The notes below the pieces were generated by a model. The model worked only from the letters and a program-made list of their open reading frames with translations. It searched no databases and was not told where the DNA came from. Made by a program: the position numbers and the translations under genes. Of a stretch of 50,571 nt of DNA, positions 17,620 to 26,499 are shown one piece after another. Positions within the stretch are counted from its first letter, which is position 1; each line of letters starts with the position of its first letter. Source of the DNA: Acidiferrobacter sp. (GTDB lineage: Bacteria; Pseudomonadota; Gammaproteobacteria; Acidiferrobacterales; Acidiferrobacteraceae); NCBI GenBank assembly GCA_027449165.1, contig DAIDMD010000016.1:1-50571 (forward strand). Reading direction: 5' to 3'.

Positions 17620-18189
17620 ATGACCACCTATAGCACCAACGAATTCAAGAACGGCCTCAAGATCATGCTGGACGCCGACCCCTGCTCCATCATCGAGAAC
17701 GAGTTCGTGAAACCCGGCAAGGGCCAGGCCTTCAACCGCGTCAAGATCCGCAACCTGAAGACCGGGCGGGTCGTCGAGCGGACGTTCAAATCGGGCGATA
17801 CGGTGGAAGGCGCCGATGTCGTCGACGTCGAGATGCAGTACCTGTATAGCGACGGCGAATTCTGGTATTTCATGTCGCCGGAGACCTACGAACAATTGGG
17901 GGCCGACAAGACCGCCGTAGGCGACGCCGCCAAGTGGCTGAAGGAACAGGCCTTGTGTCTCGTGACGCTATGGAACGGCGTACCCTTAAGCGTCGAGCCG
18001 CCGGTCCATGTCGTCCTCAGGGTCACGGACACCGACCCGGGCGTGCGCGGCGACACGAGCGGCGGCGGCGGAAAACCGGCGACCCTCGAAACCGGCGCGG
18101 TGGTGCGCGTGCCCTTGTTCATCAACATCGGCGACAGCCTGAAGGTCAACACCCAGACCGGCGAATACATTGCCCGCGCCAAGGAATAG
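17620..18189 (+). CDS. efp: Elongation factor P
   Basis: Relieves ribosome stalling at polyproline stretches by entering the E site. 189 aa with three domains: KOW-like N-terminal, OB and C-terminal. The modified lysine is in the loop [10 protein letters not shown] at about residue 34, the site beta-lysylated in gammaproteobacteria. The C-terminal signature [21 protein letters not shown] is intact. The gene is divergent from epmB and overlaps epmA by 20 bp, so substrate and both modification enzymes are encoded together. Confidence 0.98.
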   Translation: MTTYSTNEFKNGLKIMLDADPCSIIENEFVKPGKGQAFNRVKIRNLKTGRVVERTFKSGDTVEGADVVDVEMQYLYSDGEFWYFMSPETYEQLGADKTAVGDAAKWLKEQALCLVTLWNGVPLSVEPPVHVVLRVTDTDPGVRGDTSGGGGKPATLETGAVVRVPLFINIGDSLKVNTQTGEYIARAKE

Positions 18190-19162
18190 CGGCGAGCCCG
18201 GACGCGAGGGCGACTGGCGGCCGCGGGCGCCCCTCGAGGCCCTGCGCCGCCGCGCCGCGCTGTTGGCCCGGGCGCGGGCGTTCTTCGGGGACCGCGGCTA
18301 TCTGGAGGTGGAGACACCGGTGCTGGGACGGGCCGGTGCCGCCGACGCGCAACTGGCCCAGTTTACCGTGGGCGACCCGGTCTCCGGCACCCTGTACCTC
18401 CAGACCTCCCCCGAGTACGCCATGAAGCGCCTGATCATGGCCGGTAGCGGCTCGATCTTTCAGATTACGAAGGCGTTTCGCCAGGGCGAGGCCGGGCGGT
18501 TCCACAACCCGGAATTCACGCTGATCGAATGGTATGGCCTGGGCTACGACCATCGGCGCCTCATCGAAGAGGCCTGCGCGCTGGTCGCCGAACTCGTTCC
18601 ACCCTTGCGGGGATCGGCACGTATCGTGACTTTTCGCCAAGCGTTTCGCGACGCCCTGAGCGTCGACCCCATCGAGGATCGGACCGAGCGCCTGCGGGCG
18701 ATCGCGTGCGCCCGTCTGCCGTCGGTACGGGGGTTGGCCCTGGACGATCGCGACGAGCTCCTGGATCTGCTCATGAGCCATGCGGTCGCGCCTGGCTTTC
18801 CGGCCGGAGGCCTGACCGTGGTAACGGACTACCCGGCAAGCCAAGCGGCGCTGGCCCGCATCAATCCCGGCGGGCTCGCCGACCGCTTCGAGATCTACTG
18901 CGGAGCGCTGGAACTCGCCAACGGATTCTACGAGGCGGCGCGCCACGCGGAATACGCCGAACGATTCGCCGGCGAGGAGCGCAAGAGACGCGAACGGTCG
19001 CTGCCGGCCGTCGCCCCGGACCGGCGCCTGCTCGCGGCGCTCGCCGAAGGCGATCTGCCCGAATGCGCGGGTTGCGCGCTCGGCCTCGACCGGGTCCTGA
19101 TGGTGGCCATGAAGGCCGCCCACATCCACGAAGTCCTGGCATTTCCCGCCGAATCGGCTTGA
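18170..19162 (+). CDS. epmA: EF-P--(R)-beta-lysine ligase EpmA
   Basis: A class II LysRS-like enzyme lacking the anticodon domain; it transfers beta-lysine to EF-P Lys34. 330 aa. Core motifs include [16 protein letters not shown] (motif 1), [47 protein letters not shown] (motif 2), and [12 protein letters not shown] (motif 3). The start appears to be TTG at 18170, inside the end of efp, because the family's conserved N-terminal W-x-P-x-A-P segment is encoded just after it and no ATG or GTG is available. A start this weak, coupled to efp, may keep EpmA scarce relative to EF-P. Confidence 0.93.
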   Translation: MPAPRNSGEPGREGDWRPRAPLEALRRRAALLARARAFFGDRGYLEVETPVLGRAGAADAQLAQFTVGDPVSGTLYLQTSPEYAMKRLIMAGSGSIFQITKAFRQGEAGRFHNPEFTLIEWYGLGYDHRRLIEEACALVAELVPPLRGSARIVTFRQAFRDALSVDPIEDRTERLRAIACARLPSVRGLALDDRDELLDLLMSHAVAPGFPAGGLTVVTDYPASQAALARINPGGLADRFEIYCGALELANGFYEAARHAEYAERFAGEERKRRERSLPAVAPDRRLLAALAEGDLPECAGCALGLDRVLMVAMKAAHIHEVLAFPAESA

Positions 19163-19176
19163 TAATGGTTGATTAA

Positions 19177-20262
<1,086 letters not shown>

Positions 20263-20372
20263 CCCGCTGCACGGGAGACCCCGGCCTCTGAATGGCCGGC
20301 CCGGCCCGCAGCCGCCACATGCGCGGGATTTCGGCGCCTCGCGCCGCCCCCGAGTGCGGCGGCCGAGGCCCG

Positions 20373-20402
20373 TTGACAAACGCCGCCAAGGCGCCCTACA
20401 TT
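20373..20402 (+). promoter_or_regulatory. Strong sigma-70 promoter of the sulfur operon
   Basis: TTGACA (20373-20378), an 18-bp spacer and TACATT (20397-20402). The -35 is perfect and the -10 matches 4 of 6. Transcription would start inside the palindrome at 20402-20431. Confidence 0.7.
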
Positions 20403-20431
20403 AGTTAATGAATCTATAAACTCATGTACTA
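20402..20431. promoter_or_regulatory. ArsR-type operator (10-10-10 inverted repeat) overlapping the promoter
   Basis: TAGTTAATGA and TCATGTACTA are inverted copies matching at 8 of 10 positions, separated by an AT-rich 10-bp centre. The site begins at the last base of the -10 box, covers the predicted transcription start and ends 9 bp before the first gene. This AT-rich island stands out in GC-rich DNA. The likely ligand is the ArsR-family protein encoded second in the operon. Confidence 0.65.
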
Positions 20432-20440
20432 GGAGACCGC

Positions 20441-21178
20441 ATGTTCTTCAGACAGCGCCTAGGCGCCGATGGTACGCTTTCATACCTGTACGGCTGCGGC
20501 AGCAAGGGCTTGGCGGTGGCCGTGGATGTCGTGGCGAACGATGAAGACTGGTTTATGGACGAGGCCCGCAAGAGTCTGGTGCGTATCGCCTATGTCATCG
20601 ACACCCATGTCCATGCCGATCACCTTTCCGGGGGCCGGGCATTGGCCGCCAAGGCGGGCGGTTCTTATTGTCTTCACGAAAGCGATCGTGATGCAGTGGG
20701 TTTCCCGATCCACAGCCTGCGAGACGGCGACGTTCTGGAGACCGGCAACGTCGTCACGCGCGTTGTCCACACCCCGGGCCATACCCAAGACAGCGTCTGC
20801 CTACTGGTCGCCGACCTGCGCCGCAGTCCCGACCCCTGGTTCGTCCTGACCGGGGACACCCTTTTCGTCGGCGGGGTCGGCCGTCCGGACCTGGGCGGTA
20901 CGCCGGCGGAGATGGCCGCATGCCTCTACGACAGCGTCCATGAAAGGATCCTGCCTCTTCCCGACGACCTCGAGATCTTTCCCGGACACGCCGCCGGCAG
21001 CGTTTGCGGAGCAGGGCTTTCGGGCAAACCGTCGTCGACCCTCGGTTTCGAGAAACGCTTCGACCCATATTTGAATTTGGGGCGCAAGGACTTCATCGAA
21101 AGGCTCGTCGGGGAGACGCCGGTACGGCCGGCCGACATGGACCGTATTGTCGCCGCCAATCTGGGACGCACGGCATGA
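20441..21178 (+). CDS. MBL-fold persulfide dioxygenase-like protein
   Basis: 245 aa. Metal ligands are visible: THVHADH (His56, His58, Asp60, His61), HTPGHTQDS (His near 112), GDTLFVGGVGRPDLGG, and PGHAAGSVCGAGLSGKPSSTLGFEKRF. Family members (ETHE1/Blh/SDO) use non-haem Fe(II) to oxidise glutathione persulfide to sulfite and glutathione; ETHE1-type proteins bind one iron with two His and one Asp. The GVGRPDL and C-terminal GKPSST segments support this over glyoxalase II. It is first in an operon with an ArsR regulator and an MFS transporter, so sulfide or sulfane-sulfur detoxification is the likely role. Spacing: ATG 20441, AGGAGA upstream. Confidence 0.88.
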   Translation: MFFRQRLGADGTLSYLYGCGSKGLAVAVDVVANDEDWFMDEARKSLVRIAYVIDTHVHADHLSGGRALAAKAGGSYCLHESDRDAVGFPIHSLRDGDVLETGNVVTRVVHTPGHTQDSVCLLVADLRRSPDPWFVLTGDTLFVGGVGRPDLGGTPAEMAACLYDSVHERILPLPDDLEIFPGHAAGSVCGAGLSGKPSSTLGFEKRFDPYLNLGRKDFIERLVGETPVRPADMDRIVAANLGRTA

Positions 21179-21534
21179 ACGGCGAGCCGGTCCGGTTTGC
21201 GCTCTTCGCCGAGGTCTTCGCGGCATTGGCACACCCCAAGCGCCTGGAAATCATCCATCTATTGGGGGGCGGCGAATACACTGCGGGCGAACTCGTCGAC
21301 AAGACCGGGCTTTCCAAGGCCAACGTCTCCCAGCACGTCAACATCCTGAAGGCCCGAGGGCTGGTCCACTGCGAAAAGCGCGGAACCTTCTGCCATTATC
21401 GGCTGACCGATCCAAGCGTTCTGGAGACCTGCGAGCTGATCCGCCGGATCATCCTCGACCAGATGGAAGTCTCCTCCCGGCACCGCGCCGAACTCACCCG
21501 GGCGACCCCCCTGCGCCCACGGGCCAAGGCATGA
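21175..21534 (+). CDS. ArsR-family repressor, probable sulfur-responsive sensor
   Basis: 119 aa winged HTH. Residues 15-75 hold ALAHPKRLEIIHLLGGGEYTAGELVDKTGLSKANVSQHVNILKARGLV, a standard ArsR DNA-binding domain. Cysteines are at 66, 73 and 86. BigR and SqrR, which repress persulfide dioxygenase genes, sense persulfide through two cysteines, at different positions. Here the spacing differs, so a thiol switch is possible but not established, and the arsenic-type CVC motif is absent. The start overlaps the dioxygenase stop as ATGA. It probably binds the palindrome at 20402-20431 and represses its own operon. Confidence 0.9.
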   Translation: MNGEPVRFALFAEVFAALAHPKRLEIIHLLGGGEYTAGELVDKTGLSKANVSQHVNILKARGLVHCEKRGTFCHYRLTDPSVLETCELIRRIILDQMEVSSRHRAELTRATPLRPRAKA

Positions 21535-22784
21535 CCGGCGCCGCACACGCCCACCGCGGTATCGGCGTCAACATCGGCCAGTTCAGTCTCCAGACCGTCC
21601 AGGTGTTTTTTGTGGGTCTCATTATCGGTATGGAGCGTAACGTCCTGCCGGCGATGAGCCACCAGTTCGGAGTGAAGGCCCACGCCTTCCTTTTTTTGGC
21701 GTCGTTTGTCGTCTCTTTTGGTCTGGTCAAGGGCGCCTTGAATTTCGTGGCGGGCGGCCTGTCCGACAAAATTGGCCGTAAACGGGTGTTGCTCTACGGT
21801 TGGCTTGCCGGTATTCCAATCCCGATCCTGATCAACTTCGCGCCGAACTGGTGGTGGGTGATCGCCGCCAATGTCTTTCTTGGGGTTAACCAGGCCTTCA
21901 CCTGGACGATGACGGTCACAAGCCAGATCGATCTGGCCGCCAGCGACCAGCGGGGCCTGGCCGTCGGGATCAACGAAGCGCTGGGCTATATCGGCGTCGG
22001 CGTCGCCGGCCTGATCACGAGCTATGGCGCCTTTTCCTATGGGCCGCGCCTCACGCTGCTGGTCTTTGGTCTGGCGACGATCGCCTGCGCCTTGCTGCTG
22101 CTGACGCGCGTCGAGGACACGATTCGGTGGGTGCGGGCCGAACACGCCCAAACACCCGCCGCCCGCCTAGGCACCCGGCCCACACCGCTTTGGACAAGCT
22201 TCAAGATCGTCTCCTTTCGCGATCCGACCTATCGCGCCATTTGCCAGGGCGGGGTCGTCAACAAGATCGCCGATACCCTCGTCTGGGTGTTGTTGCCGAT
22301 CTTTTTCAAGACCCACGGGCTCGGGCTCGTGCGGATCGGTTGGATCACCGGCCTCTATGCGACGATCTGGGGACTCTCGCAACTCGTTACCGGACATCTG
22401 GCCGACCGCATCGGCCGCAAGATCCCGGTAGTGGCGGGCTTCGCACTGCTGGCGCTCGCGCTGGCGGGGGTCGCGTCCGTACAGTCGTTCGCAAGCTGGC
22501 TCGGCGCGGCCGCCGTCATGGGTATCGGGATGGCGCTCTTGTATCCGAATCTCATTGCGGCCATGTCGGATCGGGCGCCATCTCTGGAGCGTGGCCGCAT
22601 CCTCGGGGTCTACCGCTATTGGCGCGACACCGGTTACGCCATAGGCGGCATCGTGCTGGGCCTCGTTGCGCAGCTCACCCGGCAACTGGAACCGGCGATC
22701 TGGCTGACGGCAGCCCTGGTGGCGGCCTCCGGCCTGTGGATCACCCTCGCCGTCCACGAAACCTATAATCGGCCCCGCCCCTGA
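21531..22784 (+). CDS. MFS transporter of the ArsR-controlled sulfur operon
   Basis: 417 aa, about 12 transmembrane helices in two halves. The A-type motif GGLSDKIGRKRVLLYG lies between helices 2 and 3, and its mirror GHLADRIGRKIPVV between helices 8 and 9. The ATG at 21531 overlaps the arsR stop (ATGA), so the three genes form one translationally coupled operon. A plausible job is export of the sulfite or thiosulfate made by the dioxygenase, or uptake of a sulfur compound. The substrate cannot be read from sequence. An inverted repeat follows at 22788. Confidence 0.88.
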   Translation: MTGAAHAHRGIGVNIGQFSLQTVQVFFVGLIIGMERNVLPAMSHQFGVKAHAFLFLASFVVSFGLVKGALNFVAGGLSDKIGRKRVLLYGWLAGIPIPILINFAPNWWWVIAANVFLGVNQAFTWTMTVTSQIDLAASDQRGLAVGINEALGYIGVGVAGLITSYGAFSYGPRLTLLVFGLATIACALLLLTRVEDTIRWVRAEHAQTPAARLGTRPTPLWTSFKIVSFRDPTYRAICQGGVVNKIADTLVWVLLPIFFKTHGLGLVRIGWITGLYATIWGLSQLVTGHLADRIGRKIPVVAGFALLALALAGVASVQSFASWLGAAAVMGIGMALLYPNLIAAMSDRAPSLERGRILGVYRYWRDTGYAIGGIVLGLVAQLTRQLEPAIWLTAALVAASGLWITLAVHETYNRPRP

Positions 22785-22787
22785 TCC

Positions 22788-22826
22788 GGCCATCTCCTCC
22801 CGCGCCGTTTTATTAGGGAGACGGCC
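22788..22826. terminator. Imperfect hairpin between convergent MFS and DUF481 genes
   Basis: GGCCATCTCC and GGGAGACGGCC pair with one mismatch or bulge around a loop that contains GTTTTATTA. It starts 4 bp after the MFS stop codon. It may end transcription from both sides, but no clean T-run follows the stem. Confidence 0.4.
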
Positions 22827-22901
22827 ATCGCCATGACCACCCCGCGCGGCCGGCAAACGCTGCCTCGGCGACGCCGCTCTCGAACCCCCCGGGAGCGACG
22901 C

Positions 22902-23660
22902 CTAGCCCAGGTGGTAGACCAGGTTCAGGGTGGTGAAGGTCGTGGTGTGCGCGTAATGGACGAGGGCCGTGGACGGCAGGCTGGTGTAGTGGACGACCTC
23001 TTCGGAGAACTTGAGCGCCAAGTGGAACATGAGCGTGGTCGTCACCCCGGTCATCGATTCGACCAGGGTCCCGCTGCGCGCGCCCATGGTGCTTAAGCGC
23101 TCGCTGAAACGGGTCCCCGGACGAATATGCCACACATAGACCAGGACCGCATCGGCCGCCGGTTCATCCTCCGGCGGGCGCCCTCCCGGATAGTAGTTCT
23201 GCCGGGCGCCGATGCCGGCCTCGAGATTGAGATGCATGGTCCGGGTAGCGACCACCCTCTGGCCCGCGTTCAACATCTCGACGAAATAGTGGTCGTAACC
23301 ATCGAACAGGTTGTGGTCGTAGCGCACGCTCCCGACGACGAAGCTCACCGGGGCCGACTTCAGGGTGCGCCGCGCCTCGAGGGTGGTCACAAACCGGTTG
23401 ACGCCGACTATGCCGTTGTAGGAAAAGTAGTTGTAGCTCAGGTTGGCGCCGTAGCCCCATAAGCCGACGTTGTCGCGGATGCGATCCGTGGAATTGAGGC
23501 TGGTGGTGAGCGCAACCCCGGAAGACGACGAGAGACCGGCCCCGAGCGCGGCCTCCCAACCGGGCTTCGGGATGCCCTTGGCGCCATAGGCCGACCCCAA
23601 GCCGGCCGCGAACAGGAGACCTGCGGCCACGGCGAGCCGCCGACACGACCCCGCCGTCAT
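22902..23660 (-). CDS. DUF481-family outer-membrane protein (YdiY-like)
   Basis: 252 aa. Residues 1-26 look like a signal peptide ending SAYG-AKG. The mature part is a series of amphipathic beta strands ending in an aromatic-rich C-terminus (TTFTTLNLVYHLG). The pattern of alternating strands (WGYGANLSYNYFSYNG, VSFVVGSVRYDHNLFDGYDHYFVEMLNAGQRVV, MHLNLEAGIGARQNYY) matches the DUF481 salt-induced outer-membrane protein family. Members are predicted small beta-barrels of unknown function. A Shine-Dalgarno at its own ATG is weak, and a possible small ORF lies 43 bp upstream. Confidence in the family is moderate. Confidence 0.65.
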   Translation of the reverse strand: MTAGSCRRLAVAAGLLFAAGLGSAYGAKGIPKPGWEAALGAGLSSSSGVALTTSLNSTDRIRDNVGLWGYGANLSYNYFSYNGIVGVNRFVTTLEARRTLKSAPVSFVVGSVRYDHNLFDGYDHYFVEMLNAGQRVVATRTMHLNLEAGIGARQNYYPGGRPPEDEPAADAVLVYVWHIRPGTRFSERLSTMGARSGTLVESMTGVTTTLMFHLALKFSEEVVHYTSLPSTALVHYAHTTTFTTLNLVYHLG

Positions 23661-23703
23661 GCGCGGCGCGTAGGACGCAGCGCCGCTTCAAGGCGACCGC
23701 CCT

Positions 23704-23853
23704 TTAGCACGGCGCCCGCACCGCCGCCGCGTTCTCGACACGACCTCCGCCCGACACGGGCCCGCCCGGACGCCGCCGCGGGGACAGGGACCACGGCACC
23801 GGCCCTCGGGGAAGGACCACGGCCACGGCACCGGCACAAAGACGCCGGAACAT
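23704..23853 (-). CDS. Possible 49-aa small ORF upstream of the DUF481 gene
   Basis: An ATG at 23853 follows a strong AAGGAGATCGATCGT Shine-Dalgarno. The product begins MFRRLCAGAVAVVLPRGPVP, positively charged then hydrophobic, like a short signal peptide or leader. The rest is R/P/G-rich and ends VRAPC. It lies 43 bp before the DUF481 start on the same strand and could be a leader peptide. The Shine-Dalgarno is the main support; no family is recognised. Confidence 0.3.
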   Translation of the reverse strand: MFRRLCAGAVAVVLPRGPVPWSLSPRRRPGGPVSGGGRVENAAAVRAPC

Positions 23854-23902
23854 ACGATCGATCTCCTTGATGGCTTGCCGAATGGGCGGCTGTCTGTCTT
23901 AA

Positions 23903-23948
23903 ACGGTCGGACCACCCCTGGTGCCGGAGGTTCCCCGGGGCCGACCGT
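23903..23948 (-). terminator. Probable terminator of the response-regulator gene
   Basis: ACGGTCGG (23903-23910) and CCGACCGT (23941-23948) are perfect 8-bp inverted copies with a GC-rich partly paired middle. On the minus strand the stem is followed by TTTAAGACAG. It lies 63 bp after the stop of the response-regulator gene. Confidence 0.45.
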
Positions 23949-24011
23949 ACGGGCGCCCGCCATCCGGGTCGGACGCGGGATCGGCGAACCGGGTTCGGGA
24001 AGAGAGGTTGG

Positions 24012-25289
24012 TTATTGGATTTCGGTGCCGGGCCGAAGCGATTTGCGCAAGGCGGCGATCGCGGTGTCCAGACCGAGGCGGCGGCGCGTGTTCAGAAAGT
24101 CGAGCAATACCGTCACCTCCGATGTCAGGAGGTCCAGGAAGGGTTCGAGTTCCGCCCCGCGGCCATCGGCCACATAACAAAACGCCCGGTCGAGCCCCAT
24201 CAAGGTCTGGCGGGGGCCGGCGGCGGGCTCGGCCCCGGCGAAGACCCCGACGACCGCCGGCTCCGGCAGGAATTCCGGTTCGAAGGTGACCTCCGACCCG
24301 GCCTCCGCCTCGGACTCTGCCGACCCGGGGGGCGCGACGCCGTCCAGCACCAACTCCTCGGCCCCGCCCAGGGTATCGCTCAGGGCCGAACCGCTCGCCC
24401 GGTTGCCTCCCAGGGCGACCGCGCGTTTCAGACGCTCTTCGGCCATTTGGCGCAGCGCCTCGAAGGTCCCGGCCCCCTCCTCCGACGATGCCACCCCCAC
24501 GCTGATGCTGAGAACCTTGCCGTCATGGGCCGGGTGATGGGCAAAGGCGCCCACCAGGCGTTGCCCCAGGGCGAGGGCCTGGCCCTTCGATGCACCGTTC
24601 ACGAGTATGCCGAACTCGACCCCGGTAAGCCGCCCGACCGCCGCCGCCTCCTCCCCCGCCTCGTCCCGCAGCACGGTGGCGACATGCCGTACGATGGTCT
24701 CGATCTGTTCGTCGCCGTATTCCCGGTACAGGACGCGCACCCGGTCGAGGGTCGCGAGCAACAAAGTCAGCGGGTGCTGCGCCGACGCCCCGCGCCAGAG
24801 CGCCTCGCCCTGCTCCTCGAAGGCGCGCCGGCCGAGCAGACCCTCGTGGCTCGCGGCCTCCTCGGAGACCGGCCTCTCGAAACGCATATAGGCCTGGGTG
24901 CAGGCCTGGAGTTGCGCCAGATTGAGGGGCTTGGTGATGAAATCGGTGGCCCCGCAGGCGAACGCGCGGGTCTTGGTCTCGTCGTCGTCGGCGCCGGTGA
25001 TCACAATGATCGGGAGTTCGCGGATGCGCGGGTCGTCGCTGGCGCGTACCCGGCAGATGAAGGCGTAGCCGTCGAGCCGCGGCATCTCGATGTCGGTGAT
25101 CAGCACACCGACATCGGGGGCCTTCGTCAGCGCCTCCCAACCGGCCTCGCCGTCCCCGGCCACCGCGACGTCGAAGTCGACCGTCAGCATCTTGCTGATG
25201 GCCTGACGGATGACCGCGGAATCGTCCACCACGAGAACCCGGCCACCGTTGCGCGCCGTCAACACCGCCGTAGTTGCACTCACACTCAC
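24012..25289 (-). CDS. Response regulator with degenerate GGDEF domain
   Basis: 425 aa. The receiver domain covers about residues 15-135: VLVVDDSAVIRQAISKML, phospho-acceptor in VLITDIEMPRLDGY (Asp near 66), VITGADD and the FITKPLNL lysine. Residues 155-305 align to a diguanylate cyclase fold (LTLLLATLDRVRVLYREYGDEQIETIVRHVATVLR; LSISVGVASSEEG), but the catalytic GGDEF is replaced by TGVEF in GRLTGVEFGILV, so c-di-GMP synthesis is unlikely. A further 110-residue C-terminal region has an acidic linker and a helical end. Starts are GTG at 25289 or 25283. Probably a phosphorylation-driven adaptor without cyclase activity. Confidence 0.85.
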   Translation of the reverse strand: MSVSATTAVLTARNGGRVLVVDDSAVIRQAISKMLTVDFDVAVAGDGEAGWEALTKAPDVGVLITDIEMPRLDGYAFICRVRASDDPRIRELPIIVITGADDDETKTRAFACGATDFITKPLNLAQLQACTQAYMRFERPVSEEAASHEGLLGRRAFEEQGEALWRGASAQHPLTLLLATLDRVRVLYREYGDEQIETIVRHVATVLRDEAGEEAAAVGRLTGVEFGILVNGASKGQALALGQRLVGAFAHHPAHDGKVLSISVGVASSEEGAGTFEALRQMAEERLKRAVALGGNRASGSALSDTLGGAEELVLDGVAPPGSAESEAEAGSEVTFEPEFLPEPAVVGVFAGAEPAAGPRQTLMGLDRAFCYVADGRGAELEPFLDLLTSEVTVLLDFLNTRRRLGLDTAIAALRKSLRPGTEIQ

Positions 25290-25423
25290 CCCTAAGCTAT
25301 CGGCGGGGCTTTAAGGGCCGCACATCAAGACCTAGCCCCCGCTTGACCGTTCCTTTGACCTTAGAACGAAAATCCCCAAAGTCAATAAACGGCACGGGGG
25401 CAAAAGCCGCGCCCGCCCGCGCC

Positions 25424-25687
25424 TTAAGCGCCGGCCGCGCCCGCCCCCTGCCCGGCCTCGGCGACGAGATCCACGAGGCCGTTTACGGTGCGCGCCTCCA
25501 CGAACCGCGTGTCGTCTATGGCCCCGCCGAACCGGCCCTCGAGCGCCAACAAAATACTGATCGCATTGACCGACTCCACGCCGAGATCGCGATAGAGGTC
25601 CTTATCCGGCGGGATCGGCCCCGAAAGCTTCCCGCAGGTCGCGACGATCGATACCACATCCTTGCGTATAGCGCTGATATCCGGCAT
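25424..25687 (-). CDS. Acyl carrier protein (stand-alone)
   Basis: 87 aa. Helix 2 carries YRDLGVESVNAISILLALEGRFG with the D-x-G-x-E-S motif whose serine takes 4'-phosphopantetheine. The remaining helices fit the ACP fold. It differs from the housekeeping AcpP (D-S-L-D), and no ketosynthase, ligase or transferase lies next to it. A role in a specialised lipid or secondary pathway is possible. The ATG at 25687 has AAGGAG before it. The partner enzymes must be encoded elsewhere. Confidence 0.88.
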   Translation of the reverse strand: MPDISAIRKDVVSIVATCGKLSGPIPPDKDLYRDLGVESVNAISILLALEGRFGGAIDDTRFVEARTVNGLVDLVAEAGQGAGAAGA

Positions 25688-25743
25688 AAAGCGACTCCTT
25701 GTCTGATGGTTCTTGTCCGAGATTGCGTGTCGGCGGCGCGGCG

Positions 25744-25761
25744 CCCCGGGGATCCCCGGGG
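25744..25761. repeat. Perfect 18-bp palindrome
   Basis: CCCCGGGGATCCCCGGGG is fully self-complementary. It lies 52 bp after the stop of the small membrane protein gene (minus strand) and 57 bp before the ACP gene. It could form part of a terminator or be a protein-binding site. No T-run is attached. Confidence 0.6.
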
Positions 25762-25812
25762 TCCGGAAAACGCGGCCATTCTAGGAGGCGAACCGGGCCC
25801 CGGCAATCCGGC

Positions 25813-25959
25813 TCACAGGACATGCCCTTGGATCAGGTTCACGACCAAAAGCACCAGGGCAATCACAAGCAAAATGTGAATGAAGCCGCCGAGCGTGCGC
25901 GCACTCACGATGCCTACAAGCCACAGCACGAGTAGAATGACCAGGATGGTCCAGAGCAT
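25813..25959 (-). CDS. Small hydrophobic membrane protein, Lmo0937 type
   Basis: 48 aa consisting almost wholly of two hydrophobic stretches, MLWTILVILLVLWLVGIVSA and GGFIHILLVIALVLLVVNLI, ending QGHVL. This matches the Lmo0937/YqaE-like small membrane protein pattern (W-x-L-G-x-V-x-x-x-T-L-G-G-F-I-H-I-L-L). Function is unknown; such proteins are often stress-induced. Start: ATG at 25959, with GAGGA upstream. It is transcribed away from the divergent NifU-like gene. Confidence 0.75.
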   Translation of the reverse strand: MLWTILVILLVLWLVGIVSARTLGGFIHILLVIALVLLVVNLIQGHVL

Positions 25960-26070
25960 GGCAGCGTCCTCTGCACGGCTTGCGCCCCGCCCCGGGGTGC
26001 GGCGCAAGCGCGGCCGTTCGGTCCTTATAAACGGCCTATGCCGCGGCCGGGCGCGGCGGGATACGGCGTC

Positions 26071-26454
26071 ATGAGCGAGATAGACCCCAAGAAAACCATT
26101 CGGTTCTACACGGAACAGGAACTCGACGCGCTCGAGGAGACGGATCCGGACATGGCATACCGGATCGCGCGCGCGCAGGCGGTCATTGCGCGCGACCGAA
26201 CGGCGCCGGCCCCGGCCGGCCATGCCGGCCCCCCCGACCGCGGCGCCGTCGAACGCGCCGTCGCGGACGTGCGCCGGATCCTCCAGCGCGACGGGGGCGA
26301 TATCGAACTCGTGGCGATCGAGGGCGCGGTCGTCCGCGTGCGCATGAAGGGCGCCTGCGCCGGCTGCCCCAACTCGGTCCTGGACCTGCGCAACGTCGTC
26401 GAAAAGGTGGTATGCGCCGTGCCCGGCGTCTCCGCGGTGGTCAATAGCTTCTGA
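26071..26454 (+). CDS. NifU C-terminal domain protein (Fe-S carrier)
   Basis: 127 aa. Residues 65-127 form the NifU C-terminal domain: VRRILQRDGGDIELVAIEGAVVRVRMKGACAGCPNSVLDLRNVVEKVV, with the C-x-x-C (CAGC) pair that holds a transient [4Fe-4S] cluster at a dimer interface. The N-terminal 60 residues (charged, then A/P-rich) are unlike NfuA's degenerate HesB domain. It may deliver clusters to target apoproteins in the cytosol. I start at the ATG at 26071 over an upstream in-frame ATG at 26038, since the added residues are not conserved-looking. Confidence 0.85.
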   Translation: MSEIDPKKTIRFYTEQELDALEETDPDMAYRIARAQAVIARDRTAPAPAGHAGPPDRGAVERAVADVRRILQRDGGDIELVAIEGAVVRVRMKGACAGCPNSVLDLRNVVEKVVCAVPGVSAVVNSF

Positions 26455-26465
26455 GCGCAAGGCGC

Positions 26466-26494
26466 CTGACAGCACGCGCGGCCGGCGGTAGAAT
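26466..26494 (+). promoter_or_regulatory. Near-consensus promoter giving a leaderless mRNA
   Basis: CTGACA (26466-26471), exactly 17 bp, TAGAAT (26489-26494), each 5 of 6 to consensus. The ATG follows 5 nt later at 26500, so transcription should begin at the start codon itself. No Shine-Dalgarno fits in this space. Confidence 0.65.
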
Positions 26495-26499
26495 GGGCC

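Larger units (their letters stand above)
23661..24011. other. 351-bp GC-rich spacer between DUF481 gene and response regulator
   Basis: It holds a possible 49-codon small ORF (23704-23853, minus), a tandem GGACCACGGCACCGG-like direct repeat at about 23787-23842, a hairpin at 23903-23948, and a 13-bp palindrome CGAACCGGGTTCG at 23985-23997. No tRNA or promoter is recognised. Confidence 0.4.

Noticed and set aside
24600-24640. Active diguanylate cyclase
   Set aside because: The GGDEF position reads TGVEF, so catalysis is unlikely.
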